Source: Glaciecola flavus (GTDB lineage: Bacteria; Pseudomonadota; Gammaproteobacteria; Enterobacterales; Alteromonadaceae). Taken from it: DNA of 64,000 bases. Within the stretch, counting starts at the first letter, position 1, and each line of letters starts with the position of its first letter. The stretch covers positions 62,001 to 126,000 of the forward strand of contig NZ_JBHRSW010000006.1 of assembly GCF_042646125.1 (NCBI RefSeq), given 5' to 3'. The position numbers and the translations under genes were made by a program. Below the pieces are notes generated by a model. That model had not been told where the DNA came from. It worked only from the letters and a program-made list of their open reading frames with translations, and did not search any database. Shown one piece after another: positions 1 to 8,686 of this stretch.

Positions 1-1184
1 TTAATATTTCAGCACACAAAAATATATCACTGAACACATACAACAACATGAAGCCTTACCGCTGGCCACTACCTGAAGTCGGTGCAACACAAAACAGTCT
101 CCCAGATAGTAAACGCGTGTTTTCAGACGGTAAGTTTTACACCGAAAATCGCCGAGCTAATTTCATCCCGATAGATCCTAGAATACCTGAGCAATGCACT
201 TCTGATGACTATCCCTTTGTGTTGAATACCGGCAGGCTACGCGACCAGTGGCACACAATGACTCGCACAGGTAAAACAGGAAAGCTCGCACAACATATTA
301 GCGAATCGTCTATTTATATGAGAGCAGAAGACGCGGCCAAATTGAGCGTTAGCGAGGGCGAATGGGTACACATTAGTTCGGCTATGAGCCAAGCGGAACA
401 AGTATGTCTGCCCGTCAAGATAGATGAAAAACTACGTCTGGGCACATGTTTTGCGCCTATACATTGGAATCAAACCTTCGCTTCTTCAGCGTCAATAGCA
501 CGTCTATTTACCGACGCCAGAGATCCTTTGTCAGGTCAGCCCGAACTCAAGCACGCAGCCATTAAAATTGAGAAATCGCCTGTTGTGCAATATGTGCAGG
601 TTTTCCAATCCAAGATAGACGTACTTGAGCTCAAACAATTGTTTGATCACTGGCAAAAGTCTGTCCGTGATGACGTAGAGTGTTTCACCGCAGCGCTTAC
701 CCAAAAAGAGTCGACCGCCAGTAGTATTTTCAACAAAATCGTCACTGAGTTTAGTCACTTAGGATGCCAGATATACTCTCGCATAGTGAATAGCTTAAGT
801 ATCATTGTTGTCAGTAAAGATGAGGTCATAAAAGCGGTGATTGTCATGAGTGATAAACCAATAAACTTAGCACAAGATTGGTTAGCTCAACAGATATATA
901 AAAATATAGAAGAAATTGACTTACCTTCCCTATTACGAGGTATACCGGATGAATCTTTCACACTAGGTCGGCAAGTATGTAGCTGTTTTAATGTGCGAGA
1001 AAAAACCATTGTAAACGCAATAAAGTCGGGATTTGCTAGTGTTTCCTCACTCGGCGATAAGTTAAAATGCGGGACAAACTGCGGCTCCTGTAAATCAGAG
1101 CTAGCAGAGCTCGTCAAAACACATAGTGGGAATATTCCTATTTCTGTCGTGACCGAAGTGCATGACTCCGAGGATGTCGTTTGA
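1..1184 (+). CDS. nasA: Assimilatory nitrate reductase large subunit, C-terminal part (5' end outside window)
   Basis: Cytoplasmic molybdoenzyme that reduces nitrate to nitrite for assimilation. The frame is open from base 3 with no stop before the first ATG at 48, so the gene starts upstream and only about 390 C-terminal residues are here. Counting from the ATG at 48, residues 55-175 resemble the molybdopterin-dinucleotide-binding C-terminal fold, including NTGRLRDQWHTMTRTGK. A BFD-like [2Fe-2S] domain follows, with Cys311, Cys313, Cys345 and Cys348 (plus Cys341). That tail is found in NasA-type reductases and not in periplasmic NapA. The stop overlaps the next start (ATGA), and siroheme and nitrate-uptake genes follow, which supports the assignment. 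The catalytic N-terminus cannot be checked here. Confidence 0.9.
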   Translation, partial: NISAHKNISLNTYNNMKPYRWPLPEVGATQNSLPDSKRVFSDGKFYTENRRANFIPIDPRIPEQCTSDDYPFVLNTGRLRDQWHTMTRTGKTGKLAQHISESSIYMRAEDAAKLSVSEGEWVHISSAMSQAEQVCLPVKIDEKLRLGTCFAPIHWNQTFASSASIARLFTDARDPLSGQPELKHAAIKIEKSPVVQYVQVFQSKIDVLELKQLFDHWQKSVRDDVECFTAALTQKESTASSIFNKIVTEFSHLGCQIYSRIVNSLSIIVVSKDEVIKAVIVMSDKPINLAQDWLAQQIYKNIEEIDLPSLLRGIPDESFTLGRQVCSCFNVREKTIVNAIKSGFASVSSLGDKLKCGTNCGSCKSELAELVKTHSGNIPISVVTEVHDSEDVV

Positions 1185-2080
1185 TGAAAGCCTTCTCCCC
1201 TGCTCGCGTAAAGTTTTCTCAATTCTTCAGTGGTCTTGATGGTCTACTTTCAAAACTTACGCCTTTGCTTAAAAATAGCAAAGGGCTTGAAAGCGATAAA
1301 GGGCAAAGCATACCGAAAGGAAAAGTCTTTATAGTAGGCGCCGGACCAGGCGACCCTGAATTATTAACTCTGAAAGCCGCACGCTTGATACAAAACGCCG
1401 ATGTTATTCTCTATGACGCCTTGGTCAATGACGAAATTTTAAAGCTAGCGCAAAAAACCGCATTGTGCCAATACGTTGGAAAACGAGCTGGACAACACAG
1501 TATGCGTCAAAAAAACATCTCAGAATTGATGGTCGCTCATGCTCTAGAGGGCAAATCGGTTGTTAGAGTAAAGGGTGGTGATCCTGGGCTTTTCGCCCGC
1601 AGCGCAGAAGAATGCATCAAACTTGCTGAGAAAAACATTCCCTTTGCTATCGTGCCCGGTATTACCGCGGCCTCCGGAATGTCTGCTTATACGGGTATTA
1701 TGCTAACGGATCGCGATTATGCGCAGTCGGTACAATACATTACGGCGCGTTTTCAAAACGAAGCAGATGAGCCAAATTGGCAACATATTGCTGCCCACGC
1801 TGAAACACAAACTACCGTGTTTTATATGGGTGTACAACGCCTTTCCCTGATTTCCGAGCGCTTGTTGGAAGCCGGAATTGCACCTGATATGCCGATGCTC
1901 CTTTGCGAAAAAGCAAGTCAAAAAGAACAAAAGCTGATTGTATCTACCGTGTCGTCTTTGGCAGAAAAAGTGGCAGGTAAAAATATCACGGGACCAGGTT
2001 TAATTGTGCTAGGACGGACTTGCCAAAGAAGGCATAATGTCGAGCAAGCATTAATGGAGAACCATGACTTATATCTATGA
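1181..2080 (+). CDS. cobA: Uroporphyrinogen-III C-methyltransferase (SUMT, siroheme pathway)
   Basis: Methylates uroporphyrinogen III twice with SAM to give precorrin-2, the precursor of the siroheme used by nitrite reductase. Visible motifs are the glycine-rich VGAGPGDPELLT near residues 51-62, VVRVKGGDP, and PGITAASG in the middle. The methyltransferase fold starts near residue 45, so the first 45 residues are an extension not needed for the fold. It overlaps nasA by 4 bp and the next gene by 4 bp, which indicates translational coupling. There is no CysG-like dehydrogenase/ferrochelatase domain, so precorrin-2 must be finished by another protein outside the window. Confidence 0.92.
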   Translation: MMKAFSPARVKFSQFFSGLDGLLSKLTPLLKNSKGLESDKGQSIPKGKVFIVGAGPGDPELLTLKAARLIQNADVILYDALVNDEILKLAQKTALCQYVGKRAGQHSMRQKNISELMVAHALEGKSVVRVKGGDPGLFARSAEECIKLAEKNIPFAIVPGITAASGMSAYTGIMLTDRDYAQSVQYITARFQNEADEPNWQHIAAHAETQTTVFYMGVQRLSLISERLLEAGIAPDMPMLLCEKASQKEQKLIVSTVSSLAEKVAGKNITGPGLIVLGRTCQRRHNVEQALMENHDLYL

Positions 2081-3075
2081 TCAAAGACTACATCAAAAAA
2101 ATTGGCCGAGGAAAAGGCGCCGGACAATATTTGAGTTTAGAAGAAGCCGAAACGGCTATGAACCATATACTGTCAGGCGAAGCCAGCGAAGCACAAACCA
2201 GTGCATTTTTGATGTTACTTAGGTACAGAGAAGAATCGGTAGAAGAAATAGCAGGCTTTATCAAAGCCTGCAGAAAACACAATCCTAGCTTGCAACACCT
2301 TGCCACCTCCATTGATCTTGATCTTCCGGTTTATGCAGGCAAAAGAAGACACATACCTTGGTTATTGCTCGCTGTATTTGTTTTAGCGCAAAACGGTAGA
2401 AAGATATTTTTGCACGGCACCCAAGAGCCAGACTCTAAAAGACTGTATATTGAAGATGTACTCAGTCAATTTGGTTATAAAGTCGCAAGCCACACTCAGC
2501 AAATAGACGAACAACTAAATACGCTTGGGTTTTCATACGCTAATTTACACACCTTAAACCCTAATTTAGACAAACTCATACAAATGCGCGCTTTTTTGGG
2601 TTTGCGCTCCTGCGCGAATACCCTAGCTCGTATGATAAATCCTTTACAAGCTCCCGTTAGTTTACAAGGAGTGTATCACAAAGGCTTGGATATAAGGCAT
2701 AGTCGCGTTGCCACACTACTGAATGACCCACGCATTGCCGTCTTTCGTGGAGAGGGTGGCGAAAATGAGTGCAACCCCGAACGCCCATTTGCATTAATTT
2801 CTACTAAAGGGCAACAATCAACATCAATAGACTGTCCTGCTTTACTCGAACAATGGACAATCAAACCCAAACTGATGGATGTACAACAGCTCAAACACTT
2901 CTGGTGTGAGGATAACGCAGGCGGGGCACTAAACTCAGAATATGCGCATGCAGCAGTCACAGGTACCTTAGCAATAATGCTTGTCGCTCTGGACGAACTA
3001 AATTTTAAAGAGGCCAAAACTCTAGCAGACGCGCTATGGTCAAAGCGAAGTAAAGTTTGGCCCTTGCACAACTAA
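2077..3075 (+). CDS. TrpD2/YbiB-like glycosyl transferase family protein
   Basis: The 332-residue protein has the anthranilate-phosphoribosyltransferase (TrpD) architecture. A small helical N-terminal domain (residues about 1-75, with a segment like TSAFLMLLRYREESVEEIAG) is followed by an alpha/beta domain. The usual glycine-rich PRPP-binding loop of TrpD is not evident, which fits the YbiB/TrpD2 branch. Those proteins bind nucleic acid and are not known to make phosphoribosyl anthranilate. It overlaps cobA by 4 bp and closes the reductase transcription unit. Such a gene is commonly found with nitrate-assimilation genes in Alteromonadales (from memory), but its role there is unknown. Confidence 0.75.
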   Translation: MIKDYIKKIGRGKGAGQYLSLEEAETAMNHILSGEASEAQTSAFLMLLRYREESVEEIAGFIKACRKHNPSLQHLATSIDLDLPVYAGKRRHIPWLLLAVFVLAQNGRKIFLHGTQEPDSKRLYIEDVLSQFGYKVASHTQQIDEQLNTLGFSYANLHTLNPNLDKLIQMRAFLGLRSCANTLARMINPLQAPVSLQGVYHKGLDIRHSRVATLLNDPRIAVFRGEGGENECNPERPFALISTKGQQSTSIDCPALLEQWTIKPKLMDVQQLKHFWCEDNAGGALNSEYAHAAVTGTLAIMLVALDELNFKEAKTLADALWSKRSKVWPLHN

Positions 3076-3191
3076 AGGGCATTTCAGGCGCAAAGCGTTT
3101 GATCATTTAAACGATTAACGCGATAATTTACCGAAATACGCGCAAGTCATCCATTGGTAAGAAATTTGCTTTCTTTTTAAGCAGTATTTAT

Positions 3192-3335
3192 TGAAAGCGA
3201 TTATTTATGGCGTGAGGGACACCCAAGTAAAGTAAAACCGCTGCGAGTACATCCATGTACGCTTGTATTTTTCTTCCGTGAAAAATACATTTTACTTTAC
3301 TTGGGTGTCCCTCACGCCATAAATAATCGCTTTCA
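3192..3335 (+). repeat. Fold-back element A: 46-bp perfect inverted arms around a 52-bp conserved core
   Basis: Left arm 3192-3237 and right arm 3290-3335 are perfectly complementary over 46 bp. The 52-bp core (3238-3289) contains stem-loop I, GTACATCCATGTAC, and stem-loop II, TTTTTCTTCCGTGAAAAA. The core matches those at 23347-23398 and 59763-59814, while the arms match nothing else in the window. It fills most of the 310-bp gap between the TrpD2-like gene and nasT. It could terminate transcription of the upstream unit, but the shared core suggests a repeated or mobile element. Confidence 0.9.
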
Positions 3336-3385
3336 GACTCAGCATGTGACTTCTTAAGTTTCTAACATCGGTGTTTTTTGACTAC

Positions 3386-3991
3386 ATGGATTCGAATTCA
3401 ACAAAATTTGAACTTTCTATCTTACTGATAGACGACAACAAAGAGCGCGCAGAGTCTATCCAATCTGCATTAGACAATTCTCGCTACTGTATCAAACACA
3501 TTACTAGCCCTAAATTCGGCTTGCTAAAATTGGTTGACGAATTTCAACCTGATATGATTGTTATAGATATTGAATCTCCAAGTCGGGACATGCTCGAAAG
3601 TTTGCATACAATCTCAGCGTTCAATCCAAAACCAGTCGTAATGTTTTCTGAGAAAGAAGATACTGAGACCATTAATCTATCAGTCAAATCAGGGGTGAGC
3701 GCCTACGTTGCAGGGGATACTGATCCCGCCAGAGTACGTGCGATTTTAGATGCTGCTGTCGCGCGTTTTGATGCATTTCAACAGTTACGACAAGAATTGG
3801 ATGACACTAAGCAAGCATTGGAAGCGCGTAAAACCATTGATCAAGCAAAGCGCTTATTAATGGAACAAAGCGGCTTGAGTGAGCAAGAGGCCTACAAGCG
3901 GATGCGTAAAATGGCTATGGATGCCGGCCAAAAACTAGAAGAAGTCGCCAAAACCCTCATTGCTGTCATGCAAAATATGAAGATAGGATAA
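3386..3991 (+). CDS. nasT: Nitrate/nitrite response antiterminator NasT (receiver + ANTAR)
   Basis: An RNA-binding antitermination regulator of nitrate assimilation. Residues 1-125 form a receiver-like domain (LSILLIDDNKERAESI at the start). After a coiled-coil linker, residues about 135-195 form an ANTAR domain (TIDQAKRLLMEQSGLSEQEAY). In known NasST systems NasS holds NasT until nitrate or nitrite is present. Free NasT then binds leader RNA and lets RNA polymerase pass an attenuator. The ATG at 3386 was preferred to a GTG at 3371 because homologues begin close to this Met; neither has a strong ribosome-binding site. NasS follows after 3 bp. Confidence 0.9.
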   Translation: MDSNSTKFELSILLIDDNKERAESIQSALDNSRYCIKHITSPKFGLLKLVDEFQPDMIVIDIESPSRDMLESLHTISAFNPKPVVMFSEKEDTETINLSVKSGVSAYVAGDTDPARVRAILDAAVARFDAFQQLRQELDDTKQALEARKTIDQAKRLLMEQSGLSEQEAYKRMRKMAMDAGQKLEEVAKTLIAVMQNMKIG

Positions 3992-3994
3992 ATA

Positions 3995-5038
3995 ATGTCT
4001 AGTCCCGATTTAAACATCGGCTATATGCCACTCAACGATGCTGCCCCCTTGATCATCGCGAAAGAATTAGGTTTTTTTGAGCAAGCTGGTTTAGAAGTGC
4101 AACTTCGCAAGCAAAATTCTTGGGCAACACTGCGAGATAAATTACATGTTGGCCTGCTAGATGCGGCACATATGTTAGCACCTATGCCAATAGCTAGTTC
4201 ACTAGGATTAGGCTGTCAACCAACGGCGGTCGTAGCCCCGCTGATCATGAGCCAAAACGGCAACGCCATCACTTTATCCAATCAGCTAATTGAAGAAGTT
4301 AAAAAAGCTAACAATCTCAAAGATCTAGTTTTTCCGATGTCATCTGAATTGTTAGTACCACTCATCCAAAAAAGAAAGTCTCAAGGCAGTGCAAAACTGC
4401 AATTTGCTCATGTTTTTCCATATAGCTGCCACTACTATCAGCTGCTAGATTGGTTGCGACAAGGCGGTATTGCGCTTGACGAAGTAGAAGTACATGTCAT
4501 TACACCCGCCGATATCGTCGATGCAATGCTAAATAATGACATCGACGGCTTTTGTGTTGGCAGCCCTTGGAATGCGAAAGCGGTTAGAGCAGGAGTCGGC
4601 GTCACGGTGACCACCTCCTTTGATATATGGGGCAATGCACCAGAAAAGGTACTTGGCATACTCAAGACACGATATGAAGAAGAACCAGCGCTTTTCAAGC
4701 GTCTTATCGATGCGATCACAGCTAGCTGCGAGTGGCTCAGTATTTTACCCAATCGCTTTGAAGCCGCACTCATTTTATCAAAAACCAAATATCTAGATAC
4801 GCCTTTAGAAGTGGTAGCGCCTTCTCTAATTGGAAGCTGCCTAACCAAAACCAATACCACGCCAAGAGAATTACCCTTATACAACGTGTTTGGTTCCAGT
4901 GAAAACGATAACGTAATCGACACCAACATTGAAGACTTCGAAGCCTTACAAAAGCACATGCTATTTGCAAAACAAATTCATAATGAAGTACCTCAATCTC
5001 ATTTATTTGAAATTTTTAAGCCTTCAATGAAAGGTTAA
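3995..5038 (+). CDS. nasS: Nitrate/nitrite sensor NasS (cytoplasmic NrtA-like protein)
   Basis: Resembles the periplasmic nitrate-binding protein NrtA encoded downstream: LNIGYMPLNDAAPLIIAKEL matches the NrtA start KFGFIKLTDMAPLAVAYEKG. It has no signal peptide, so it should stay in the cytoplasm. That is the mark of NasS, the ligand-binding partner that sequesters NasT. It is 347 residues long, and the gap to nasT is 3 bp, so the two are made together. The conserved WNAKAV region near residue 190 corresponds to WNQQAV in NrtA. The target leader is just downstream (5184-5305). Confidence 0.9.
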   Translation: MSSPDLNIGYMPLNDAAPLIIAKELGFFEQAGLEVQLRKQNSWATLRDKLHVGLLDAAHMLAPMPIASSLGLGCQPTAVVAPLIMSQNGNAITLSNQLIEEVKKANNLKDLVFPMSSELLVPLIQKRKSQGSAKLQFAHVFPYSCHYYQLLDWLRQGGIALDEVEVHVITPADIVDAMLNNDIDGFCVGSPWNAKAVRAGVGVTVTTSFDIWGNAPEKVLGILKTRYEEEPALFKRLIDAITASCEWLSILPNRFEAALILSKTKYLDTPLEVVAPSLIGSCLTKTNTTPRELPLYNVFGSSENDNVIDTNIEDFEALQKHMLFAKQIHNEVPQSHLFEIFKPSMKG

Positions 5039-5072
5039 TAAAAGGTTAAATAATCACCTTTGTTGTGCGTGT

Positions 5073-5104
5073 TGCACCATTATCATGATTGCATATAAGG
5101 TGCA
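5073..5104. promoter_or_regulatory. Inverted half-sites upstream of the sigma-54 promoter (possible NtrC site)
   Basis: TGCACC (5073-5078) and its inverse GGTGCA (5099-5104) lie 50-80 bp upstream of the sigma-54-like promoter, where an activator would bind. The half-sites match NtrC operators (GCACC/GGTGC), but they are 20 bp apart instead of the usual 5. They may therefore be halves of two weak sites or unrelated. Confidence 0.35.
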
Positions 5105-5153
5105 TCATCTTGGTGAATATACTAAGTTGTTGTTTTAATTGATATATAAATAC

Positions 5154-5169
5154 TGGCACGCAGAATGCT
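5154..5169 (+). promoter_or_regulatory. Sigma-54 (-24/-12) promoter of the nitrate transporter operon
   Basis: TGGCACGCAGAATGCT matches the -24/-12 consensus TGGCACG-N4-TTGCW with one mismatch and exact GG-GC spacing. It lies about 155 bp upstream of nrtA and just ahead of the leader hairpins. This implies nitrogen-limitation control through NtrC in addition to NasST. Confidence 0.75.
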
Positions 5170-5183
5170 TTACGTTCAATGAG

Positions 5184-5203
5184 TTTACACCCCCCTGTGT
5201 AAA
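5184..5203 (+). promoter_or_regulatory. Leader stem-loop upstream of the nrtA attenuator
   Basis: TTTACAC (5184-5190) pairs with GTGTAAA (5197-5203) around a six-base loop. ANTAR targets usually consist of two hairpins with six-base loops ahead of a terminator, so size and position fit. However, the loop (CCCCCT) lacks the A1/G4 residues of the consensus, so it may not be the actual NasT contact. Confidence 0.4.
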
Positions 5204-5261
5204 TCTAATAACTAAAATTTAGGTTGTATTTGCAAAGAAGCTTTTACGGCCACGGCATTGT

Positions 5262-5305
5262 AGCCCATCAAGATATCGTGAGATGTCTTGCTGGGCTTTT
5301 TTTTT
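5262..5305 (+). terminator. Leader attenuator (intrinsic terminator) in front of nrtA
   Basis: AGCCCA (5262-5267) and CAAGATATC (5269-5277) pair with GATGTCTTG (5282-5290) and TGGGCT (5292-5297) around a GTGA loop. A run of nine T follows. A strong intrinsic terminator 20 bp before the nrtA start, downstream of the promoter, only makes sense as a regulated attenuator. NasT is the obvious antiterminator. Confidence 0.88.
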
Positions 5306-5324
5306 GGCTATAGAGGATTGAAAA

Positions 5325-6728
5325 ATGAAATTGCATAAACGACTTTCGAGTAGCTTAGTATCAGTTAGCTCGAAAGTATCTACACTACTTATCTCATGTA
5401 CAGCGGCACTTTCTCTCTCAGTGTCAGCAAATGCAGAAGAATTGGGCTGGCCAGAAAAAGAAGAATTAAAGTTCGGTTTCATTAAGCTAACGGATATGGC
5501 GCCACTCGCCGTTGCCTACGAAAAAGGATACTTCGAAGACGAAGGTCTTTATGTCACCTTGGAAGCACAAGCCAACTGGAAAGTATTATTAGACCGCGTA
5601 ATTGATGGTCAACTAGATGGTGCCCACATGCTTGCAGGTCAACCACTTGGTGCTACGATTGGCTTTGGTACACAAGCCCACATCATCACTGCGTTCAGTA
5701 TGGATTTAAATGGTAACGGTATTACGGTATCCAATGACGTGTGGGCTGAAATGAAGAAGAATATTCCTCATGAAAATGGCAAGCCTGTGCACCCAATTAA
5801 AGCCGATGCCCTTAAACCTGTCGTAGAGAAATATAAGTCTCAAGGCAAGCCGTTTAACATGGGGATGGTATTTCCTGTTTCTACGCATAACTATGAGCTT
5901 CGTTACTGGTTAGCCGCTGGCGGTATCCACCCTGGTTACTATGCACCGCACAAAGGTGACACAAGTGGCCAGATTGACGCAGATGCATTATTGTCAGTTA
6001 CGCCTCCGCCACAAATGCCAGCCACCATGGAAGCAGGCACCATTTATGGTTACTGTGTAGGTGAACCTTGGAACCAACAAGCTGTATTTAAAGGTATTGG
6101 TGTACCTGTTATCACCGACTATCAGATCTGGAAAAACAACCCAGAAAAAGTATTTGGCGTGAGCAACGAGTGGGCTGAAAAAAATCCAAATACGCACATA
6201 CGTGTTGTAAAAGCGATGATCCGCGCGGCAATGTGGTTGGATGAGAATAACAATGCGAATCGTCCTGAAGCAGTAAAAATCCTAGCAAAAAGCCAATATG
6301 TTGGTGCTAACGAGGAAGTTATCGCTAACAGTATGACAGGTACCTTTGAGTTTGAGAAAGGCGATAAGCGCGAAATTCCTGACTTCAACGTATTCTTCCG
6401 TTACAACGCTACCTACCCGTACTACAGTGATGCTATTTGGTACTTAACGCAAATGCGTCGTTGGGGACAAATCGCGGATAACAAATCAGATGATTGGTAT
6501 ATGGAAACAGCTAAGCGTGTGTATCGTCCTGACATATATGCCGTTGCTGCTAAAGCGCTAATCAAAGAAGGAAAAGCAAAAGCAGCTGACTTCCCTGATT
6601 TTGCTAGCGAAAGTGGGTTCAAACCACCACAAACAGAGTTCATCGACAACATCACCTTCGATGGCTCTAAACCAAACGCTTATCTAGAACAGTTTGCGAT
6701 TGGTTTGAAAGGCGACACTAAACTTTAA
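5325..6728 (+). CDS. nrtA: Nitrate ABC transporter, periplasmic nitrate-binding protein
   Basis: Captures nitrate (or nitrite) in the periplasm and delivers it to the NrtB/NrtC membrane complex. Residues 1-37 form a Sec signal peptide ending in SANA. The mature protein has the CmpA/NrtA fold (FGFIKLTDMAPLAVAYEKG near 50-68, YCVGEPWNQQAV near 245). At 467 residues it has the normal length of the family. The start follows the leader terminator by 20 bp with a GAGGA ribosome-binding site. It is the first gene of an nrtA-nrtB-nrtC-porin unit. Confidence 0.93.
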   Translation: MKLHKRLSSSLVSVSSKVSTLLISCTAALSLSVSANAEELGWPEKEELKFGFIKLTDMAPLAVAYEKGYFEDEGLYVTLEAQANWKVLLDRVIDGQLDGAHMLAGQPLGATIGFGTQAHIITAFSMDLNGNGITVSNDVWAEMKKNIPHENGKPVHPIKADALKPVVEKYKSQGKPFNMGMVFPVSTHNYELRYWLAAGGIHPGYYAPHKGDTSGQIDADALLSVTPPPQMPATMEAGTIYGYCVGEPWNQQAVFKGIGVPVITDYQIWKNNPEKVFGVSNEWAEKNPNTHIRVVKAMIRAAMWLDENNNANRPEAVKILAKSQYVGANEEVIANSMTGTFEFEKGDKREIPDFNVFFRYNATYPYYSDAIWYLTQMRRWGQIADNKSDDWYMETAKRVYRPDIYAVAAKALIKEGKAKAADFPDFASESGFKPPQTEFIDNITFDGSKPNAYLEQFAIGLKGDTKL

Positions 6729-6754
6729 TCGATGACAGCAATAGGAGTCATCAA

Positions 6755-7756
6755 ATGATAGATTCAACTAACACACACAACGTAAGCTCACTTTTTAGCA
6801 ACGTTAAAAGCAAACTCTCTGGAGAAAAAATGAATAAAGTAGCAATGAGTTTTGTTCTCCCCATACTCGGGTTAGCCTTCTTCGTAATGCTATGGAGCTT
6901 AGTCGCTAAGAACATCAATACTTCGCTAGGCCAGTTCCCTGGCCCTGCGCAAGTAGCTGAGCAAGCAAGCGCCCTCTGGCAGGAGCATAAAGCAGAATCT
7001 GAAAAAGCCGACGCTTTTTACAAACGTCAGGAAGAGCGCAATGCTCAAAGAATGGCGCAAGACCCAAACTATGAGCCAAGAATTCGCGCCTATACAGGTG
7101 CACCTACATTCTTTGCTCAAATTTGGACAAGTTTGTACACTGTGTCAGTCGGATTTGTGCTTGCGTCAATCATTGCTGTTCCACTTGGTATAGCTTGTGG
7201 ACTTAGCAAATCTGTATATGCTGCGTTGAATCCTATCATTCAAATATTCAAGCCAGTGTCTCCGCTGGCTTGGTTACCACTCGTCACGATGGTCGTGAGT
7301 GCTGTTTATGTCAGCTCTGACCCGATGTTTTCAAAATCTTTCGTTACCTCTGCGTTTACTGTTGCTCTCTGTTGCTTGTGGCCCACATTGATCAACACCG
7401 CTGTTGGGGTATCAAGTATTGACAAGGATCTGATCAATGTATCTAAAGTCCTTCGATTAAAACCTTTGGCTCACGTCATTACTATTGTGCTGCCCTCATC
7501 GATACCAATGATATTTACTGGCTTAAGACTATCACTGGGTATCGGTTGGATGGTTTTGATCGCAGCAGAGATGCTTGCACAAAACCCAGGCCTTGGAAAA
7601 TTCGTGTGGGATGAGTTCCAAAACGGTAGTTCAAACTCATTGGCACGTATCATGGTTGCAGTCATCACGATTGGTATTATTGGGTTTCTTTTAGACCGTT
7701 TAATGCTTCTTCTTCAACAAAAAGTCAGTTGGGATAAGAGCGTAGAATTACGCTAG
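6755..7756 (+). CDS. nrtB: Nitrate ABC transporter permease
   Basis: Inner-membrane channel subunit of the nitrate importer. It has a first membrane span near residues 30-50 and a hydrophilic, charged insert (about 65-105). Five or more further spans follow, with the binding-protein-dependent permease signature region (LRLKPLAHVITIVLPSSIP) near 230-248. At 333 residues it is typical of the NtrB family. It lies 26 bp after nrtA and 27 bp before the ATPase, all in one direction. Confidence 0.92.
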   Translation: MIDSTNTHNVSSLFSNVKSKLSGEKMNKVAMSFVLPILGLAFFVMLWSLVAKNINTSLGQFPGPAQVAEQASALWQEHKAESEKADAFYKRQEERNAQRMAQDPNYEPRIRAYTGAPTFFAQIWTSLYTVSVGFVLASIIAVPLGIACGLSKSVYAALNPIIQIFKPVSPLAWLPLVTMVVSAVYVSSDPMFSKSFVTSAFTVALCCLWPTLINTAVGVSSIDKDLINVSKVLRLKPLAHVITIVLPSSIPMIFTGLRLSLGIGWMVLIAAEMLAQNPGLGKFVWDEFQNGSSNSLARIMVAVITIGIIGFLLDRLMLLLQQKVSWDKSVELR

Positions 7757-7783
7757 TACTAACACACTGCTTAAGGAAAAATT

Positions 7784-8641
7784 ATGGATATTGATAATCA
7801 TTTAGAACTTACGCAAGTTGGTATGAAGTTTCCAACACCAAAAGGCGAATTTGTTGCACTAACTGACGTAAACTTAAAAATCAAAAAAGGCGAGTTTATT
7901 TCCCTTATCGGTCACTCTGGTTGCGGAAAGTCAACCGTTCTCAATGTTGTTGCAGGTTTATATAAAGCAACAGATGGGGGTGTCATTCTCGATAACACAG
8001 AAGTAAATGAGCCTGGTCCAGAGCGTGCAGTTGTGTTCCAAAACCATTCATTGTTGCCTTGGTTGAGCGTATACAAAAACGTAGAACTGGCAGTGAAGCA
8101 AACGCGTCAAGGACGCACTAAAGCTGAAATGCGCGAATGGGTAGAACACAATCTTGAGCTTGTTCACATGACGCACGCTAAGGACAAATTACCCTCTGAA
8201 ATATCGGGTGGGATGAAACAGCGCGTAGGCATTGCAAGAGCCCTAGCGATGGAACCAAAAGTACTGCTCATGGATGAACCGTTTGGTGCATTGGATGCAT
8301 TGACACGCGCGCACTTACAAGACTCGCTGATGGACATACACAAAGAGTTAGGAAATACCGTCATCATGATCACACACGATGTAGACGAGGCAGTTCTGCT
8401 GTCTGATCGCATTGTCATGATGACCAACGGTCCTTCCGCAACCATTGGTGAAATCCTTGACGTTGATCTACCCAGACCAAGAAATCGCATTACCTTGGCA
8501 GATGACCCTGCATATAACCACTGTCGTCATGAAGTACTGAGCTTCTTGTACGAAAAACAGCGAAAAGTGGAAAATGTAGCGGATCATCAAAAAAAGCGTG
8601 AAGACAGTTCCGAAGATAAAAAAGCCTCTTCAGCTGCTTGA
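7784..8641 (+). CDS. nrtC: Nitrate ABC transporter ATP-binding protein
   Basis: Energises nitrate import. Walker A GHSGCGKST lies at residues 43-51, the ABC signature is the variant ISGGMKQRVGIARAL near 140, and Walker B plus D-loop LLMDEPFGALD lies near 160. The H-loop is in MITHDVDEAVLLSDR. At 285 residues it is the single-domain (NrtD-like) type, without the NrtA-like extension of cyanobacterial NrtC. The last 35 residues are charged and low in complexity. The name nrtC follows proteobacterial operon usage; nrtD or nasD is equally used. Confidence 0.92.
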   Translation: MDIDNHLELTQVGMKFPTPKGEFVALTDVNLKIKKGEFISLIGHSGCGKSTVLNVVAGLYKATDGGVILDNTEVNEPGPERAVVFQNHSLLPWLSVYKNVELAVKQTRQGRTKAEMREWVEHNLELVHMTHAKDKLPSEISGGMKQRVGIARALAMEPKVLLMDEPFGALDALTRAHLQDSLMDIHKELGNTVIMITHDVDEAVLLSDRIVMMTNGPSATIGEILDVDLPRPRNRITLADDPAYNHCRHEVLSFLYEKQRKVENVADHQKKREDSSEDKKASSAA

Positions 8642-8686
8642 TCGCAAATATAACAAGAAATACTACACTTAACATTGAAACACACC

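Noticed and set aside
3192..3335. Simple rho-independent terminator for the upstream operon
   Set aside because: The stem is far too long (46 bp) and is interrupted by a conserved 52-bp core shared with two other loci, so a terminator alone does not explain it, though it may have that effect.
4438..4959. 173-codon frame on the minus strand inside nasS
   Set aside because: Antisense shadow of a well-supported gene; its composition is Ser-rich as expected from the reverse reading.
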